Positions 25,442-39,300 of a stretch of 64,000 nucleotides of DNA are shown here, in pieces. The DNA comes from Phoenix dactylifera (lineage: Eukaryota > Streptophyta > Magnoliopsida > Arecales > Arecaceae). How positions within the stretch are numbered: the stretch's first letter is position 1; the number at the start of each line of letters is the position of its first letter. Both the position numbers and the translations under genes were made by a program. Under the pieces are notes generated by a model that ran no database searches, was not told the origin of the DNA, and saw only the letters and a list, made by a program, of their open reading frames with translations. Location: the NCBI RefSeq assembly GCF_009389715.1, contig NC_052405.1:10370694-10434693 (forward strand), read 5' to 3'.

Positions 25442-26310
25442 TAAGCTTTAGCATTTTTTTTTTTTTTTTTTTGCTAGTGCGGGTTGATCATACCCGGCGA
25501 GAGCGGATAGACCCAATAAAGTCGAAAAATAAAATACCTCGGAGTGCCAAGGGCAACTCCCCATCACCAAGCCATAAGGTGTCTCCGGAGTGACAAGCTA
25601 CAAACGCAGCTACCCAATCCGCAGCACCGTTACCTTCACGGTAAATATGCGTGGCCTGAAAGGCCCATCCATCCCTCGCCATGGCCCAGATGTCCCGGAG
25701 CAGGGGATGGTCACACCCGCCACCCCTCGGACCCCCCTGGATCCAACTAATAACGGTGGCTGAGTCGCCCTCCAGGATGATAGACCTAGCCCGTAGAACG
25801 CATCGGGCATAGCGAACGCCCGCCCAGGCTGCACTCAGCTCCGCACATGGAACCGAAGTATCAAATAACTGACTGCCACCAGCAGCCACGACCCTAGCAG
25901 ACGGATTCCGAATAACAAAACCCGCGCCTCCCCTCAAACCACCATCCAGAACAGACCCATCAAAGTTGACCTTAAGGAAACTCGGGGATGGGGGTTCCCA
26001 GGTGAAAAACACCATACAGAATACTGCCGAGGCAGGGTGGGAACCCCAGATGTCCCGAGCTGTCAAGGTCCCTCCAACAGGACTAGTATGACACAGCTCA
26101 GCCGCCCGAGCGCAAGCACTCTCGACCACGAATCGCAGTGACATGCGTCGTTCACCAAACAGGCGAGCGTTCCTGGCCAGCCAAATCTGGTAGGCAAGAC
26201 AGCTCGCTCGAATAGCCGCCTGACGAAGCACTGGGGATCCCGATCCCTGACGCATGGCCTGTAGGAACATATCCCTGCATCGCCATAATACTATAAGCTT
26301 TAGCATTTTT
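25442..26310 (-). mobile_element. 5'-truncated LINE with poly-A tail and 17-bp target duplication
   Basis: The target duplication TAAGCTTTAGCATTTTT occurs at 25442-25458 and again, identical, at 26294-26310. Between the copies is a minus-strand insert of 835 bp whose poly-A tail appears as a T run directly after the left copy. The insert carries only the last part of a LINE protein, as expected from incomplete reverse transcription at the 5' end. The perfect duplication and intact frame suggest recent insertion. Confidence 0.92.
25488..26306 (-). pseudogene. LINE RNase H-like C-terminal domain (truncated ORF)
   Basis: Open for 272 codons. An N-terminal stretch (KLIVLWRCRDMFLQAMRQG, then SCLAYQIWLARNARLF) resembles the linker after plant LINE reverse transcriptases. 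It is followed by an RNase H-like (RVT_3-type) domain with the acidic residues in order: VNFDGS, CAELSAAWAG, LEGDSATVI and, near the end, EGNGAADWVA. The polymerase part is absent because of 5' truncation. The apparent ATG lies in the target-site duplication, so it is host sequence and not the element's own start. It is probably not a functional gene. Confidence 0.88.
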
Positions 26311-29300
26311 ACCAGGCTAAAAATAAAAATCTATTCAAATATAATACTATAATCAGTTTATAATGGTCCACCCAAATAGGTCTATGCTGCGGTGTTTTTT
26401 TGTCCATATTAGCCATGGGCAAGATTTACTTTAATATCATTGGTAACAATTTAGAATCTTACTTAAAAGAATTAGCTAAAAAATATTATTTAATTTTTTA
26501 AATTTTAAATTTATTCAGTATATAATTAATATGGAACTAAATATATATCCCTAATAGATCCTTATATAAATATGCGTATATCCATCTGGATACATGTTTA
26601 GTCCAATATTAAACATGTACCAAATAGTCCACATCAGATGGGCCATGCAGGCCTTGATTCTGTTGTTTTTTATTATTTTTTAAGCTTGCCATGCGCAATG
26701 ATGGAAGCCGGAAGAATCTAAATCTTGAACCACATTCACAGAACCATTTAATTCTCTGACATAGTATCATGCCAGTTCATTAAGTAAATCTCAGGTTCGC
26801 AGATGCATTATGTCTCTTATGCCCTCAGTCTCACATATATTTTACATCCTAAGTAGGCTTATTAATTAAGTCGTAGTCTCCTGACGTGGATGATGGAAAC
26901 AGATACAGCTAGGGGCATAAAGGGCTCAAGCTCATTTTGTGGTCAAGTTGAGCTTGAGAGCCAGCTCATTCAATTTCAAGCTAAACTTTTTGCTGCTCAT
27001 GAACAGCTCATTTAAGAAATATAGTGAAAGCTTAACATTATTCAAGCTATATTTTAAGTTAACTATCTCGATTATATCTTACTAATTTAGTTTAAATACC
27101 AGTTTACTTTACATAAGTCATATTGGTTGGTAGTAAATAAATATAATTATTACATTTAATAATTAAAATAAGATATAATATATGTTTATATATATATATA
27201 TATGTATATATGTTTGTGGACTTTCTAAAGTATCTTTGGACACAGTAAAATAGCTCTGAAATGTTGGAGTGATGTGATGACTGATGAAGAAAGCAACATA
27301 CATGAACGTGAACAAAGGGCCATGATGACCTGCTGTGTATGATGTATCATGGCGAGGTGTGGGACCCGCTCATCCTCATGGTCTCATGGATGATGTGGAC
27401 GGGCCCCATGAAGATCATACCATGTGATGAAGAGTCATTGCAGAAAGAAAGAAATGGACACTTTAACAGGGCCCAAGGAAACTAAATTACGAACCCGTCA
27501 AAGCCGGCAATGGGAGCATTAGCTTGAACGGTAATGGCTTATAAAACGGAGAAAAAGGGGCTCACGGCAGGGCATAAAGGAATAGCAAGAAGACTCCAAA
27601 TCAAGTCTATGCGGAGGTACGGTCATAGTTGGAAATAATTTACAAACCCTCCTTTAATCTGGATAAGTTATATTTATAAAAAATTATTTTTTATCCAATA
27701 ATTTAACAAAATATTAGTCAAACTATTAGTTTTAAATAGAATCTAAATATCATGATAGAAAAAAAATTATAAATGGTAAAAAAGATAGCTTTAAATAACC
27801 TAACAGCTACTCAAAAATATAAGACAATATGTGTATCCTTCTATCCACTTACAAATAAGTTCAACTTTTCGTATAAGGTAAATGGTTTTACTAATGCCGT
27901 TAATTTAACCGAATGTAAGTATAGATTTGATAAATTATCAAATATAAGTATAATAAATGTAAATATCAACAAAAATTTGTTATTTATTTAGTATTTTAAT
28001 TGTAAGTACCGGCGGCAAACCGCTTTTTTTAGACTTGTGGAAGCATGTATATGCATGAACCTTGCCTTTATAATCCATAATTCATTCATGAAATACTTCT
28101 CCACATGATGGTTGACTTTTTTTCACCTCCTTGTATATAGATAAAGGTTTACGACTAAATGAATACCAAGATTTTATGATTTTTAATGATAATATCTTAG
28201 AATTTATGTGTTCTTGATAGAATCAAATACATGAATAATTAAGAAGAAATATAGGGTTGAGTATAAGCATTCACATGCCATCTAATCTAGCTTGTGAAAA
28301 GTCAAGATAAAGCAAAGAATCATAGGCAGTAAAATACAGGCCCACAATCAATCTCATTAGGAAGGGATTCTGCAACACGATTCTTTTTCGCACACAATAT
28401 CATATATTATAAAATAGCAATGAGGTGGTGAAGTATATGATACGGCAACGTTCATGCCGGATATAAGCTTAATTGGAAGCTGCAGCATGTCAAACTTAAG
28501 CAACCTTACAAATAACCTAGTAAAAATGACAAATATCTCTTTAACTTTCTAAGAAATCCTTCGATATGGATGAGATTTTTGGCATGGACCAGTACTTAGT
28601 TCACTGAATATGGGACCAAATACCACCTCTATTGTTTTCTGTTGACCACATACAATCTTGCAGTGATAATATCTGTGACAATATTTGTTTTAAAAAAAAG
28701 GTAAAAAAGGAATAGGTCAGAGTTGGAGGAAAGGACCACCAAAGCCTAAACCAAAAAAAAAAAAAAATATCAACCTAGAAAATTTACATGCTCCACTAAA
28801 GCAGTGGAATATGACAACCTTCTTCTAGAAGGTGATTTTGGTGCAACTTGTAGTTGTAGGCCTTTATTTCCTCAATGATTTGTGCTTCCATTTCCAAAAT
28901 CCCTGCCATCCTCTTAAAAGCTTATCTATCAATGAAAAAGATGCCATCACTATTGGCCCAACTTAGCTAACTCTTGTTTTTGTTCAAAGAAGTTGGGAAG
29001 TGGTCACTGTAGTTGTGATGGAGTGCAAGAAGATTGGACCTCTTCACTGGGCATCTGCACTAGTCCTTATTCTTAGCAACAAAATAGACATCTAAACAAA
29101 ATTAAATAGAATATTATAGAAGAGTTTGATTGAAGCTATCCTTATCTCGAGAATGGTCCCATCGATAGACTGGGGCTGCATAAATTTGACTGGGGCCATC
29201 AATTATTTAGAGGTTATAAAGCTAGGTTTCTTATTTTTATGAGAAGATGGATGCTGTAAGTCTGAATCTGATAAGGTTGCACCAGAATTTTTATGTTATT

Positions 29301-31590
29301 GCTTCTGGACTATTGAAGTTCTTGAGACGTCAGAACGCACAAGATGGGAGAGTTCGTGTGACCTTCAAAGTCTTGTGTATTGGATGGAACTATCAGAATT
29401 AAACAGCAACAGCAGTGGAGGAGTTTGTGTTTTCCTGTTGATGGTTGAAAATTCCTGCCAATCACCTTCTCATAATTGTAGACTGATTGTCTTCTTGCAT
29501 TTTCTTACTGGCTTTATAAATTCTAGAGACAATTGTGATGATTGTTAGATGTTTTTATTTTAGTAGCCACAAACCTAACTATAACCGGCTATCCTTCGAG
29601 CCATGGCGAAAACTAGAAAAACAAAATGTTATTCTAGAAGCCACCATCAAGAACAACTTCGAAGCAGTAAAAAAACATAAAACGACAAGAATTTAAAATG
29701 GCAAAGGAGTATGTTTATGGCTTGAGAAATTGTAAACAAACAGTTTAGTGATGAAAATGTTTTCTCATTGTCAGGATCTTGTAGGTTTCACATTGGAAAC
29801 CACAAGGATCATTGAGAAAAGGACAATTAAGCAACACCAAATGAGTCTATTGTGCTTATCGAAAGAATTTTAGAGCACAAAAAACTTTTTTTCTGGCTCC
29901 ACGGATCGACACATGTAGCATGAGTGATCTGATTCAAAAGGAGATTCTAACACAAAGTTTCAACTTTCTCATGGATGTGTTTTCGATCCTTATTCCATTT
30001 TGAAGTTTCTTGCTATACGTTCCTAGGGTATGATTTTTGGAAAATGGAAATATAACACATATTTATTATAGAACTAACAAACTTGTATTATATCATACAT
30101 TAAACAGCATTAAATTAGATGATATAATTATTTTTAAATTTTAAAATATGCTGTTCATGGCAAGCATTGAGAGCGGAAACTTGGTTGCCACTTTGTAGAG
30201 GGCCTAGACTGCACTCATTTTGTTACACAAACTACGTGACAAGCTAGCTGTGTACCAAAAAAAAAAAAATAAGTTTGGTAATTGCCTTGGCCCTCAGCAC
30301 TGTTGTTAGAGTGCCTACGTGATCTTAATCAAATGAATTCTGTCGGCATTTAAGACAAGCCGAATCAACAAGGAGCTATGAATTAGAGGGACAAGACATT
30401 GTTTCTATTGGACTTTTCGAACATTGAAAGAGATCTAATGAATTATTGTTCTTTTTTTTTTGGGTGAACTCCAATAGTTAATTGTCATGACATGAATGAT
30501 GAGTTCATTAGTTTGAATGAATGATTCATTTATTGATTGTCCCTTAACCTCTCACGGGTCCTCTTCTTGGAGAGTCCATCTTTCTCCTCTTGCATAATCT
30601 GATAAGGACATGATTAGTTGAAAAGAAGAAACGAAAAGAAGGAATCTTTCTAGCTTTTGGCGGAAAAGAATGGTATTTACGAATTTATCTTGATTGATTT
30701 CTATTTGATTAGCATGCCATGCATATTTGATGCTGTATCTTTTCATTGATGTAAGGATTTATCTCGTTGAATCCCACTTCCTATTTTGTTCCTCCAAATT
30801 GTTCTTGGCTTGGATCTTGAAGAATATAATGTTTATTTTTTTTATTTTTGATTAAATTCATTTGATTCGCGGTAATTTTTTTTACTGAAATATTGTTTCT
30901 AAAAAGATGATTTCTTGATATATGATGTCTAAAAAAATAATTTTGGCATATTTAGTTAGTCATGAAAAAATAACATTTCAAAGTCGCTTATGTTTAGTTG
31001 AATATCTATTTTTTTAAAAAAGTTGTATGAAATACCTATTATACTCTTAATAGAGAAAAAGATCCTACCCATAGATTTTGATGACTTAAAGGTACTTTTA
31101 GAAAAAAAGACCTCAATTCTCAACCAATGGAAAAGTAGTTTTCCATGTTTCCAATGGATTTTTTCTCTTCCATGAAGTACGGAAATCTTCTATAGAAATG
31201 CTACTTTTCCATTTCTCTTTTGTGAAAACTCAAATCAAATAAGAAGTATTGCATTGTTTTCTTGTTGACCATACTTTTCTCTCTCTCTTTTTTCCACGAA
31301 CCAAACGTGTCCTAAAAGAGAGTGTAGAACTAAAAGAGAAGAGGAGCCACGCGGGAAGATTCATGAGAATGGACAGTTTCCTAAAATATTAAATGAAGAA
31401 AATTAAAACTAGATATATCGTATGAACTTGTTCATCATATGCATAGTTAGATTATCTTTGGCATCCCTTAAACGATCGACTTCCAGACCTTCAGAAGGTA
31501 GGAGGAAAGAGTGAGCTAAAGAATGTAACATTTTACCGCCCCTCAAAATACAATTATATTTCTTGATCAACATATTAAAATGTTTCTATA

Positions 31591-31735
31591 TCAACACAAA
31601 AACTTTTTTTTTTTTTTTTTGCTAAAACAAAAGGAGGGGGGAGAGAAAACCTCACCCGCGAAGCAACCTCCACTGGGCTCCTCTTTCACTAAGAAATGTT
31701 CGATACGGGTAGAAAATTTGCTCAACACAAAGACA
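31591..31735 (-). mobile_element. possible short retroposon tail
   Basis: TCAACACAAAAAC (31591-31603) precedes a T run of about 17. A near copy, TCAACACAAAGAC, lies at 31722-31734. The ~120 bp between could be a very short 5'-truncated LINE or SINE in minus orientation. One mismatch and a simple-sequence duplication make this tentative. Confidence 0.35.
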
Positions 31736-34700
31736 CTCTTACACACACAATTACAAAGCGACCTTCAATACATCCAGCCATTCACTGAAAAACCATGTCC
31801 TTCCTCTAGTATAATTCCATAAGGTCATCTAAAAGGACAACTCATATCAGTTTCAGCATTGCATGGAATGAGTGTGAAGCTAACATAACCTTTGACAACA
31901 AATAATTAATAGAAGGGTAGTTTTTTGAGGAAAAGCTTTGGACAACACACTTTCATTAAGATAATGATAATAAAGGAAGCCAGTTTAGAGTTTAAAACCT
32001 TTTTGTAACAGTGGATGCTGATCAACTGCTAAGCTGATTAAGGTACGTCCATGCCTCGCATGTCCCATAATTCTAGATTACGATTTCATCCAACATGTTA
32101 GTCCACTTACCAAATAGGTTCGCATCGAGCTAGGATCTCTTCAACAATGACTCTCTCAACTCAGTTGGCTACAATTTTTCTGAGTCGATCAAGAAATTAT
32201 GTATTTTGCTATCTTAGACCTGTAAACAGCAGCAGAAATAGCCTCCCTGGAGGTGTGATTCATCTCAAAACACTTCATCAAGTGTAACCAATGCAAAGCA
32301 TGGTTCGACCTGGATAAACCTCAAGCAAATCATTGTCAACCCAGTAGTATATTTTGGGATAAAAAAAGAGATCATCTCATGGTTTAGGCAATGCCCAACA
32401 GTAGGGCCCTCTGAAGTAATTTACTATGTGGATGAATACATGGGATGATGTAAAGAAGATAAGGAAAAACTAAAGCACAAGAGAACAAAGAAGAGGCGTG
32501 GGAACAGAACTAATGGCTAAGGTGACGAAGTTGCCAGGCCAACCAAGCCAAGGGGGGGAACATGTGCCGCTGATCAAGTCTTTTGAGAAGACTAGGAGAA
32601 AGAGACCGCCGGGTTGCAACGTTTACGGGGTCACGGCTCGTGATGATGCCATCTGTGGAGCTTATGGACAGAGGATGAGAAAAAAGGGGCTCCAGACTCG
32701 AGACATTGGATGTAGTGCATGGCGTGAGACTGGAAAGTCTCATCAGTGACAGGGGAGGCAGTGTTTATATATTTGAGGAGGAATTCCAACTTGCTGCCTT
32801 CGGTGCTTGTCAATATCAATATGGTGGTGGTCATCATCCATATGTTCATGCATGCAGTGAAGCATAAACTCTTGGTCCAACCAATTTATATATATTTACC
32901 AATTGATCATTTTGGTAAGTATTGTTTATTTATATATGTATATATGCATATATACTTCATGTCATAGTCAGTGGTGTGTGGATCTATTCAAGTTTAAAGA
33001 CAAATGGCATAGTTATTTAATATGGTTTAATGTTTATGGGGTCTCTTAGAAGTCAACTATGAATATTAGCAGGTAAAGGAATTGTGTGAATTGTCAGGGC
33101 CTCTAAAAGTTAATCACAAACTACTAGTTATGACTTACAAAACTATTTGGAAATTAGATGCAAGAACATCTTCGTTTTGATTGAAATTAGATAGTAATAG
33201 CACAGGCTCATTCATTAGGGAGGGATCCATTTTTTCATGTGTGGCCACTAGAATCATGAGCATCAACTCAATAAATGGCTGTTTCATGAACTTTTTTTCT
33301 CCTAAAAAAAAAGAATGTAAGATCGCGATACCGAATTAATGTCCATGCATGTGAGATGACTGCTTCTTTTACGAAATTCTCAGGTCAATGGAGTAGAATA
33401 AGTACTTTCTCCAAAAAAAAAATGAAATAGAATAAGGATAACTAATTTTTAACGAAGTGTGCTAGAAAGCAAAGGAGTTGACAGTAATTAATGAAAAATG
33501 CTGAAAACTGATGAGGATGTCATCCGATGTGAAGTGAAGATCCAAAAATAAGGGATGTATATAAGAGATTTGATTTTAAAAGCCTTTACATGCCTTTTTT
33601 AATGGGTAATGAAGGGAGCAAAAACTTCCACAATTTATTTGGATGATGAAAGAATGTCTACAATGAAAAGAAAACAAAAGAAGAGAGGGAAGTAGTTACA
33701 AGAAGAGTACTATGGAGATCATGGTATCAAAAGAGACAAGCAAGAGAGTACAAGATGTGAAGACTAAAAGTCTTTTTTTTTTTCTTTGAACAAAAAAATT
33801 ATGTTAGAGTAAACATATGCTAATTGCGAAAATCTCTACATCTCATTGTATCATGCCATCTATAAGTAGAAGTCAATGTGATGACGGAGTTCTACCACTA
33901 AACTAGGTGTAGCACATCACTAATACATCAGTATTGGCTTTGTCCACTATTGTTTGCATGCCCCAAATCACACGATCCCTCCTCCCTACTCCATGGGATC
34001 CTATTGGTTAAACTAAGAAGTGCTGCATTTCAGAAGTCATGATATCATTAGTCTTTTTTTAAGAGGGGAAAGGGACGGCAAATGGCCACCAAAATTTTCA
34101 ATAACATTAGTCAACTAGATACACTAGAAAAGAATAATCTCACCTGAAATCATGCTTGTTGCCTCCATTTCTATCATAAAAATCTAGACATCACATCCTC
34201 TACTGCACCAGTTTGTTGCCTGTTGCAATCTTTCCTGTTTTTATATAATGGATTCAGAGGAAAAAGATAAGATTTTGTTGTATAATAAAATCCTGCATTG
34301 TTTCTGATATTTAACAAGCAGCTTTTTGTGCGATCAGGTGATTCTAGAACTTGGAATGATCATGACTCTGTAAAAAAACGGTGACAACATATCCCAGACA
34401 TCACCAACCTTAAGAAATTATGAGATTCTAATTTCAGATGGAAACAGCAATTAATAATTCCTACATGGAAGTGTCAGGATGAAAGGCCTCCAGGAGTTGC
34501 AGAATTGAATGAATATTCAAAAATAAAAAGAGAGAGAAAATAAACCATCAGTCATAATTAAAGGAGTTGCTCTTTCAGCTGGCTCTGGGATTTAGCCAGA
34601 TGGCAGTTGAGATAATATAACTGGGGTTAATAACCAAACAAGCAAGAATAAGTGATCCAAAAGATCATCCGTTGTCCTCCATTCAGATAAAATCATACAG

Positions 34701-35489
34701 GAAAGTGAGCAGGAAATATCACTGAAAAGAGAAAAATGAAAAGGAAAAAGACCGAGAATTGAACAAATAGATGTAATGGTTGGAACTGAGGACCACCCTG
34801 CATGACATTCAGAGAAGTAGAAAGAGAGAAACTGAGAGATCCATAACTAAAATAGAGAGGAGAAGAACTTGCATCCTGTGATCAAATTGCCCATTTGAAG
34901 TATCTTGATAAGGTGGTCTTCCATCATACACTATGCCATGCCTTTGTCTGTGTCCAGATCATGACCATCAGATGGAGATTAGAAATGACATTTGATGGAT
35001 ACAATCTTGGTTTAACATCTGGACAATGAGACTTAGCAGGCTTAACAATATGACTTTAGCACATGTTGCGCGACCTAATAGGTCAGTCAAGAATCCTTTA
35101 TAGTAGTAGGTTTAGCTTTTAGGGGGCTAAATATGCTGCATGTTCTATTCTTTCCTCCATTGAGATCTAATAGAGTTTTGAAAACTTTGATCAGATAGTC
35201 CTGTATAATTAATCATCAGCAATTATAACACATACAACTCCAACCATCCAATTTCATGTTATCAAATTTTTATGTTAATTTCATATGCATTTACTCATAA
35301 AATTCTAACATAGGATGCAGGTTTGATGCTACAAACCATTATAATGCTTAGCACACTTCTCATGTGTCTGATCATCCACAAGGTGAGGAATAATTGATGT
35401 GTTAAAAATTATTGCACCGAAGTGCTTATACTACTAGTTAAGTCAAACCGTTTGAGCCCTTTCAATTTCTTAGGGTGAAAGATAGTAGG

Positions 35490-36045
35490 GTTATGTATAA
35501 ATGCGTCAGTGTTGGGCTGGGCCACATCTGGCCCATACATTTACAATAACTAGGCCCAGAAACAGCCCCAGCCATCCAACTGAAGGCCCGGCCTGGCCCA
35601 TTCCCAACTCACAAACAATCCAAGTTCAAGGATCCTGGTTTATTCTAAGGGACAGGTTTGCTAATTGCTATCCATTTTGTGTAACCATTTCTTCAGCTTT
35701 ATTCTCCAGACATCATTTCTGTGTGATGTAATGTGACAGAAAAACAATAAAGCATATACTATGAAAATTCATGTAATCTGAAAAACTGAAGATAGAAGTG
35801 CATGATAAAATGTAAAACAATCAAGAAACTACAATATAAAGGGTATATACTATATAAATACTTTATATATGATATATTATATTATTTAAAAAAAAACTGT
35901 CCTCTGTTTCTCTAAGCCCAAAAGGCAAGCCCATTTATCAAATGAGCTGAAAGTTCAACAAAGCCTGGGCCAATGAAAGCCTTTATAGTGGGCCAGGCCT
36001 GTTGGGCAACAGGGTGAACCCTGCCCAATCCTTGAACACAGCATG
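35490..36045. repeat. GGCCCA-rich repeat with inverted flanks
   Basis: The left end is rich in GGGCTGGGCC/GGCCCA words and the right end has GTGGGCCAGGCCTGTTGGGC. These can pair as imperfect inverted arms around an AT-rich centre. Such arrangements are common in plant hAT-like non-autonomous elements; ends and target duplication were not resolved. Confidence 0.35.
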
Positions 36046-36350
36046 CAGCTCAAATTACAAAATGCACTTTAATCAGCACCTTGGGATAGCCTAGAACATC
36101 CCTCTTATCTGAAACTGAAGCATCTGATCCAAAACTAATGTGGATTTTCCTATAGCATGATCATTATATTTCAGTAAAGGAGTCCAAGGGATGAAAAAAA
36201 AAACCCTTCCAAATATATATTAATATGATAGCTTCATGATCCCAGATAGAATATTCGATTTGTGGAAATACTAACAAATATTTCCAATTCTATGCTTCTC
36301 AAATCCAAACAGGAGCTCTCATGCCTCACCAGAACCTTTTGCGGTCTTCA

Positions 36351-39300
36351 CTACACCTCATGGACAGCTGAAAAATCAAGATCCCCCAGCCCCATGCTTC
36401 TGGCCTTCTTAAATGCCTGCAGATCAAAATAAAGGTGTTATACATGACAAGAAGTGGTGTGTGTGTGAGAGAGAGAGAGAGATTAAAAGAGTATCGCTAT
36501 CACCTCATTTGCTGCTGCAGCAACTGGCATTGAAACCGCATTTTCGTCCCCAAGAGCAAGAGCCAACCTCATATCCTTCTGCTGATGCTTGAGAGGAAAT
36601 GCAGGGGGATAATTACTCTGGATCATTGCAGGCCCTTTCAGCTTGAACATAGGATTAGCTATTCCACCCAGATCCTGCCAGAGAGAAGTGCAAAATAATG
36701 AAATAATGAACCATAATTCCTCTGAAGGAGAAAATATCGAGCTTTTTTCCAAATGTAATATTCTGAATCATATACCAACACATCTAAAAGTGTCTGCTCG
36801 TTCAGACCGCTTCTATCAGCCAAAGAGAGTCCCTCAGATAATGCACTCATCATACTGCAGAAGAAAGAAAAATGGACAGATTCAAAGATTGATATTTGGG
36901 GACAAGAAAAGACTTGGCCAGCTGAAACACTAGTGCAAACAGAGTTTCGTTGCTAATTCAATATTTAGAGGCACAATCCAGATAATACTTGCAAGGCTAG
37001 AAACACCACTTAATTCACAAATCATGGACCAAGCATGGTTAGGAACCCAAAGTTACAACCTAAAGGTCAACGTATAGTGAATAGATGGCCACGAAACGGA
37101 CTATAGAGCAAAAGTTGACAGCAAGTTGGCACCAAAGAATTAAGCGCCACTAAGACAAGGTGTGCCAGTTAGGGGTGGGAATATATGATCCGACCTGTCA
37201 ATCCGACCCACAAACAACCCGCTTTAAGTAGGTTTGAGTTTGATATAAACAAAGTTGGGTCGTAAATGGGTCAACCCATCTAAACTTGTTTATTAAATAG
37301 GTTGGGTTTAGGTTTAAACTTTTAACCTGTTTAATAATTGGGTCAGGTTATGACCTAACCCATTTAACCTATTTGAAACCTACTTAACTTGTTTATGACT
37401 TGTTTAACCCAACCCGCTTAGTCTGTTTAACCTGTTTAAATCCATTTAACCCGTTAAAAACCGGTATAACCCATTTAATCTTTTTAATAAATAGGTTATG
37501 TGGGTCGGGTCGGATTACCTGTTTAATAAATAGGTCGGATTCAGATTTAAAATTTTGACCTAAACAGGCCAAATTTGGGTTGATAAATTTTTGACCCGAT
37601 CCGCATCCAACCCGACCCGCATCTGACCTGATCTAACTCAATTGCCACCCCTAATGCTGGTGCCAACACATATTGCACTATACCAAAGGAACAAAAATAT
37701 TTATATATGCCAAGGACTTAATATTTTTTAAAAAATATTTCTTCAATTGAAAAATAAAAAAAGGATTTATTGGGTGTCTTGCCAATTACCAACCCAATGC
37801 TGGTGACTGCACTGACCTGGCACAAGCCATGCTTAAAACATTGATAGGCATGCTTAAAAGATTTTCCCAAGAATACTAATAATTGAAAGGCTCATAGAGG
37901 AGTCATGTATGAATGTGACAAAGTTAAAGGCACTTGCACTAATAAAAGTCTCAGGGGAATCATTTGTACTGGAAACAAAGTGAACTACCATGCTAGACAA
38001 CATAGGGCTATCAATGGTTGTCATAAGGGCAAAGGAAGACTCTGGTAGAACTCTGCCATCAGAATAGAAACAATCCATTTCTCTGCTTGTTAGTCTGGTA
38101 TCTGATTAAGTTTTGCAAGTCTAATATTCGTGAGATATTGTCCTTCTGAAAACAAGCTGTAATCTTAAAATGGTTTTCAGGTATCTAATGATTTTTCTTG
38201 TTATCTTCGATTTATCATGCTAAAAATGGATTTTGGGGGGGGGAGTGAGCAAAGAAGGGTGGTGGTTTTCCATGGTTTTTGAATGTAATAATTTTTTGGG
38301 ATTTCTTGTAAGTCATTGTTTAGAATTTGCTTAATATAAATTAAATTTCAATATAAAATGGCAATGCATAAATTTGCAGTGTCAACTTACAAATATCAGC
38401 TTCATAAGTTAATTCTGATAGATATTTATATGCATTTCAGGACTTATAATAAATATATTTGCAGTTTCAGTGTTCTTATAACAGTAGAACTATGTGCTCT
38501 TGTACACCCATGATCCAGCACTACTTATCTCAATCATGCTTCATTCGGTTGATTCTCCTTGACCTTGAATCACAAACTTCTAATGTTGCAAATCACATTT
38601 TACTAAGATGCCTTTTAACGGAATACACATTTATGTAATGAGAAAAATATTCTTACCAGCCCATGATCATATTGACTACAAGCTTCATTTTCGCTCCATT
38701 TCCAACCTGTCCCAAAAAGAATGACTTTTTCCCTAATACATTGAAGGCAGGAATCATTTCTTCATACAATGCCTGCATTCAGAACAAAGAAGAAAGATAT
38801 AATGAATAATCTAATATATTGGAATAGAAGATACGGACTCCCAAAGGCAGTTCCATTTGACACCTTCGGGAGTGAAGCGAGGCTGCTTCGCCTATCTATT
38901 CTATTATGGCTGGCTTGGTTTTGATTGCCTTTCAGAATGCCTGAAAATTAATTATGAAAGAGGGAGATAAAGAATTTTCACATCTTCTGACTAGGCAGGA
39001 ACTGCCCTACATGTAATGAGAATGTAGTATAATATTTGTTTTAGGAGGCAGAGTTTTGAAATAGTGAAAAAGAGATACATACATACACACACATTTGCCA
39101 ATAGATACATTGGTTATTGATTTTATTAGAAAATTTACAGAGAAGAACCAAATCTTTTATATATGCACATAAATACACACACATGTACATATGTGTGTGT
39201 GCGTGCATTTTTATACGTATATGTATATGTATACATTTCTTTATATACATATAATCCATCAGCATAGAGCATATCTAAAATCTGTCCCAGCACGTAAAAT

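Larger units (their letters stand above)
26311..36350. other. 10-kb gene-poor spacer
   Basis: No protein-coding gene was recognised on either strand. It includes a small (TA)n run near 27187-27204, a GAGCTTGAGC-type repeat start near 26914-27000, a short retroposon-like tail at 31.6 kb and a GGCC-rich repeat at 35.5-36.05 kb. The rest is AT-rich sequence without clear structure. Non-coding RNA genes cannot be excluded by eye. Confidence 0.5.
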
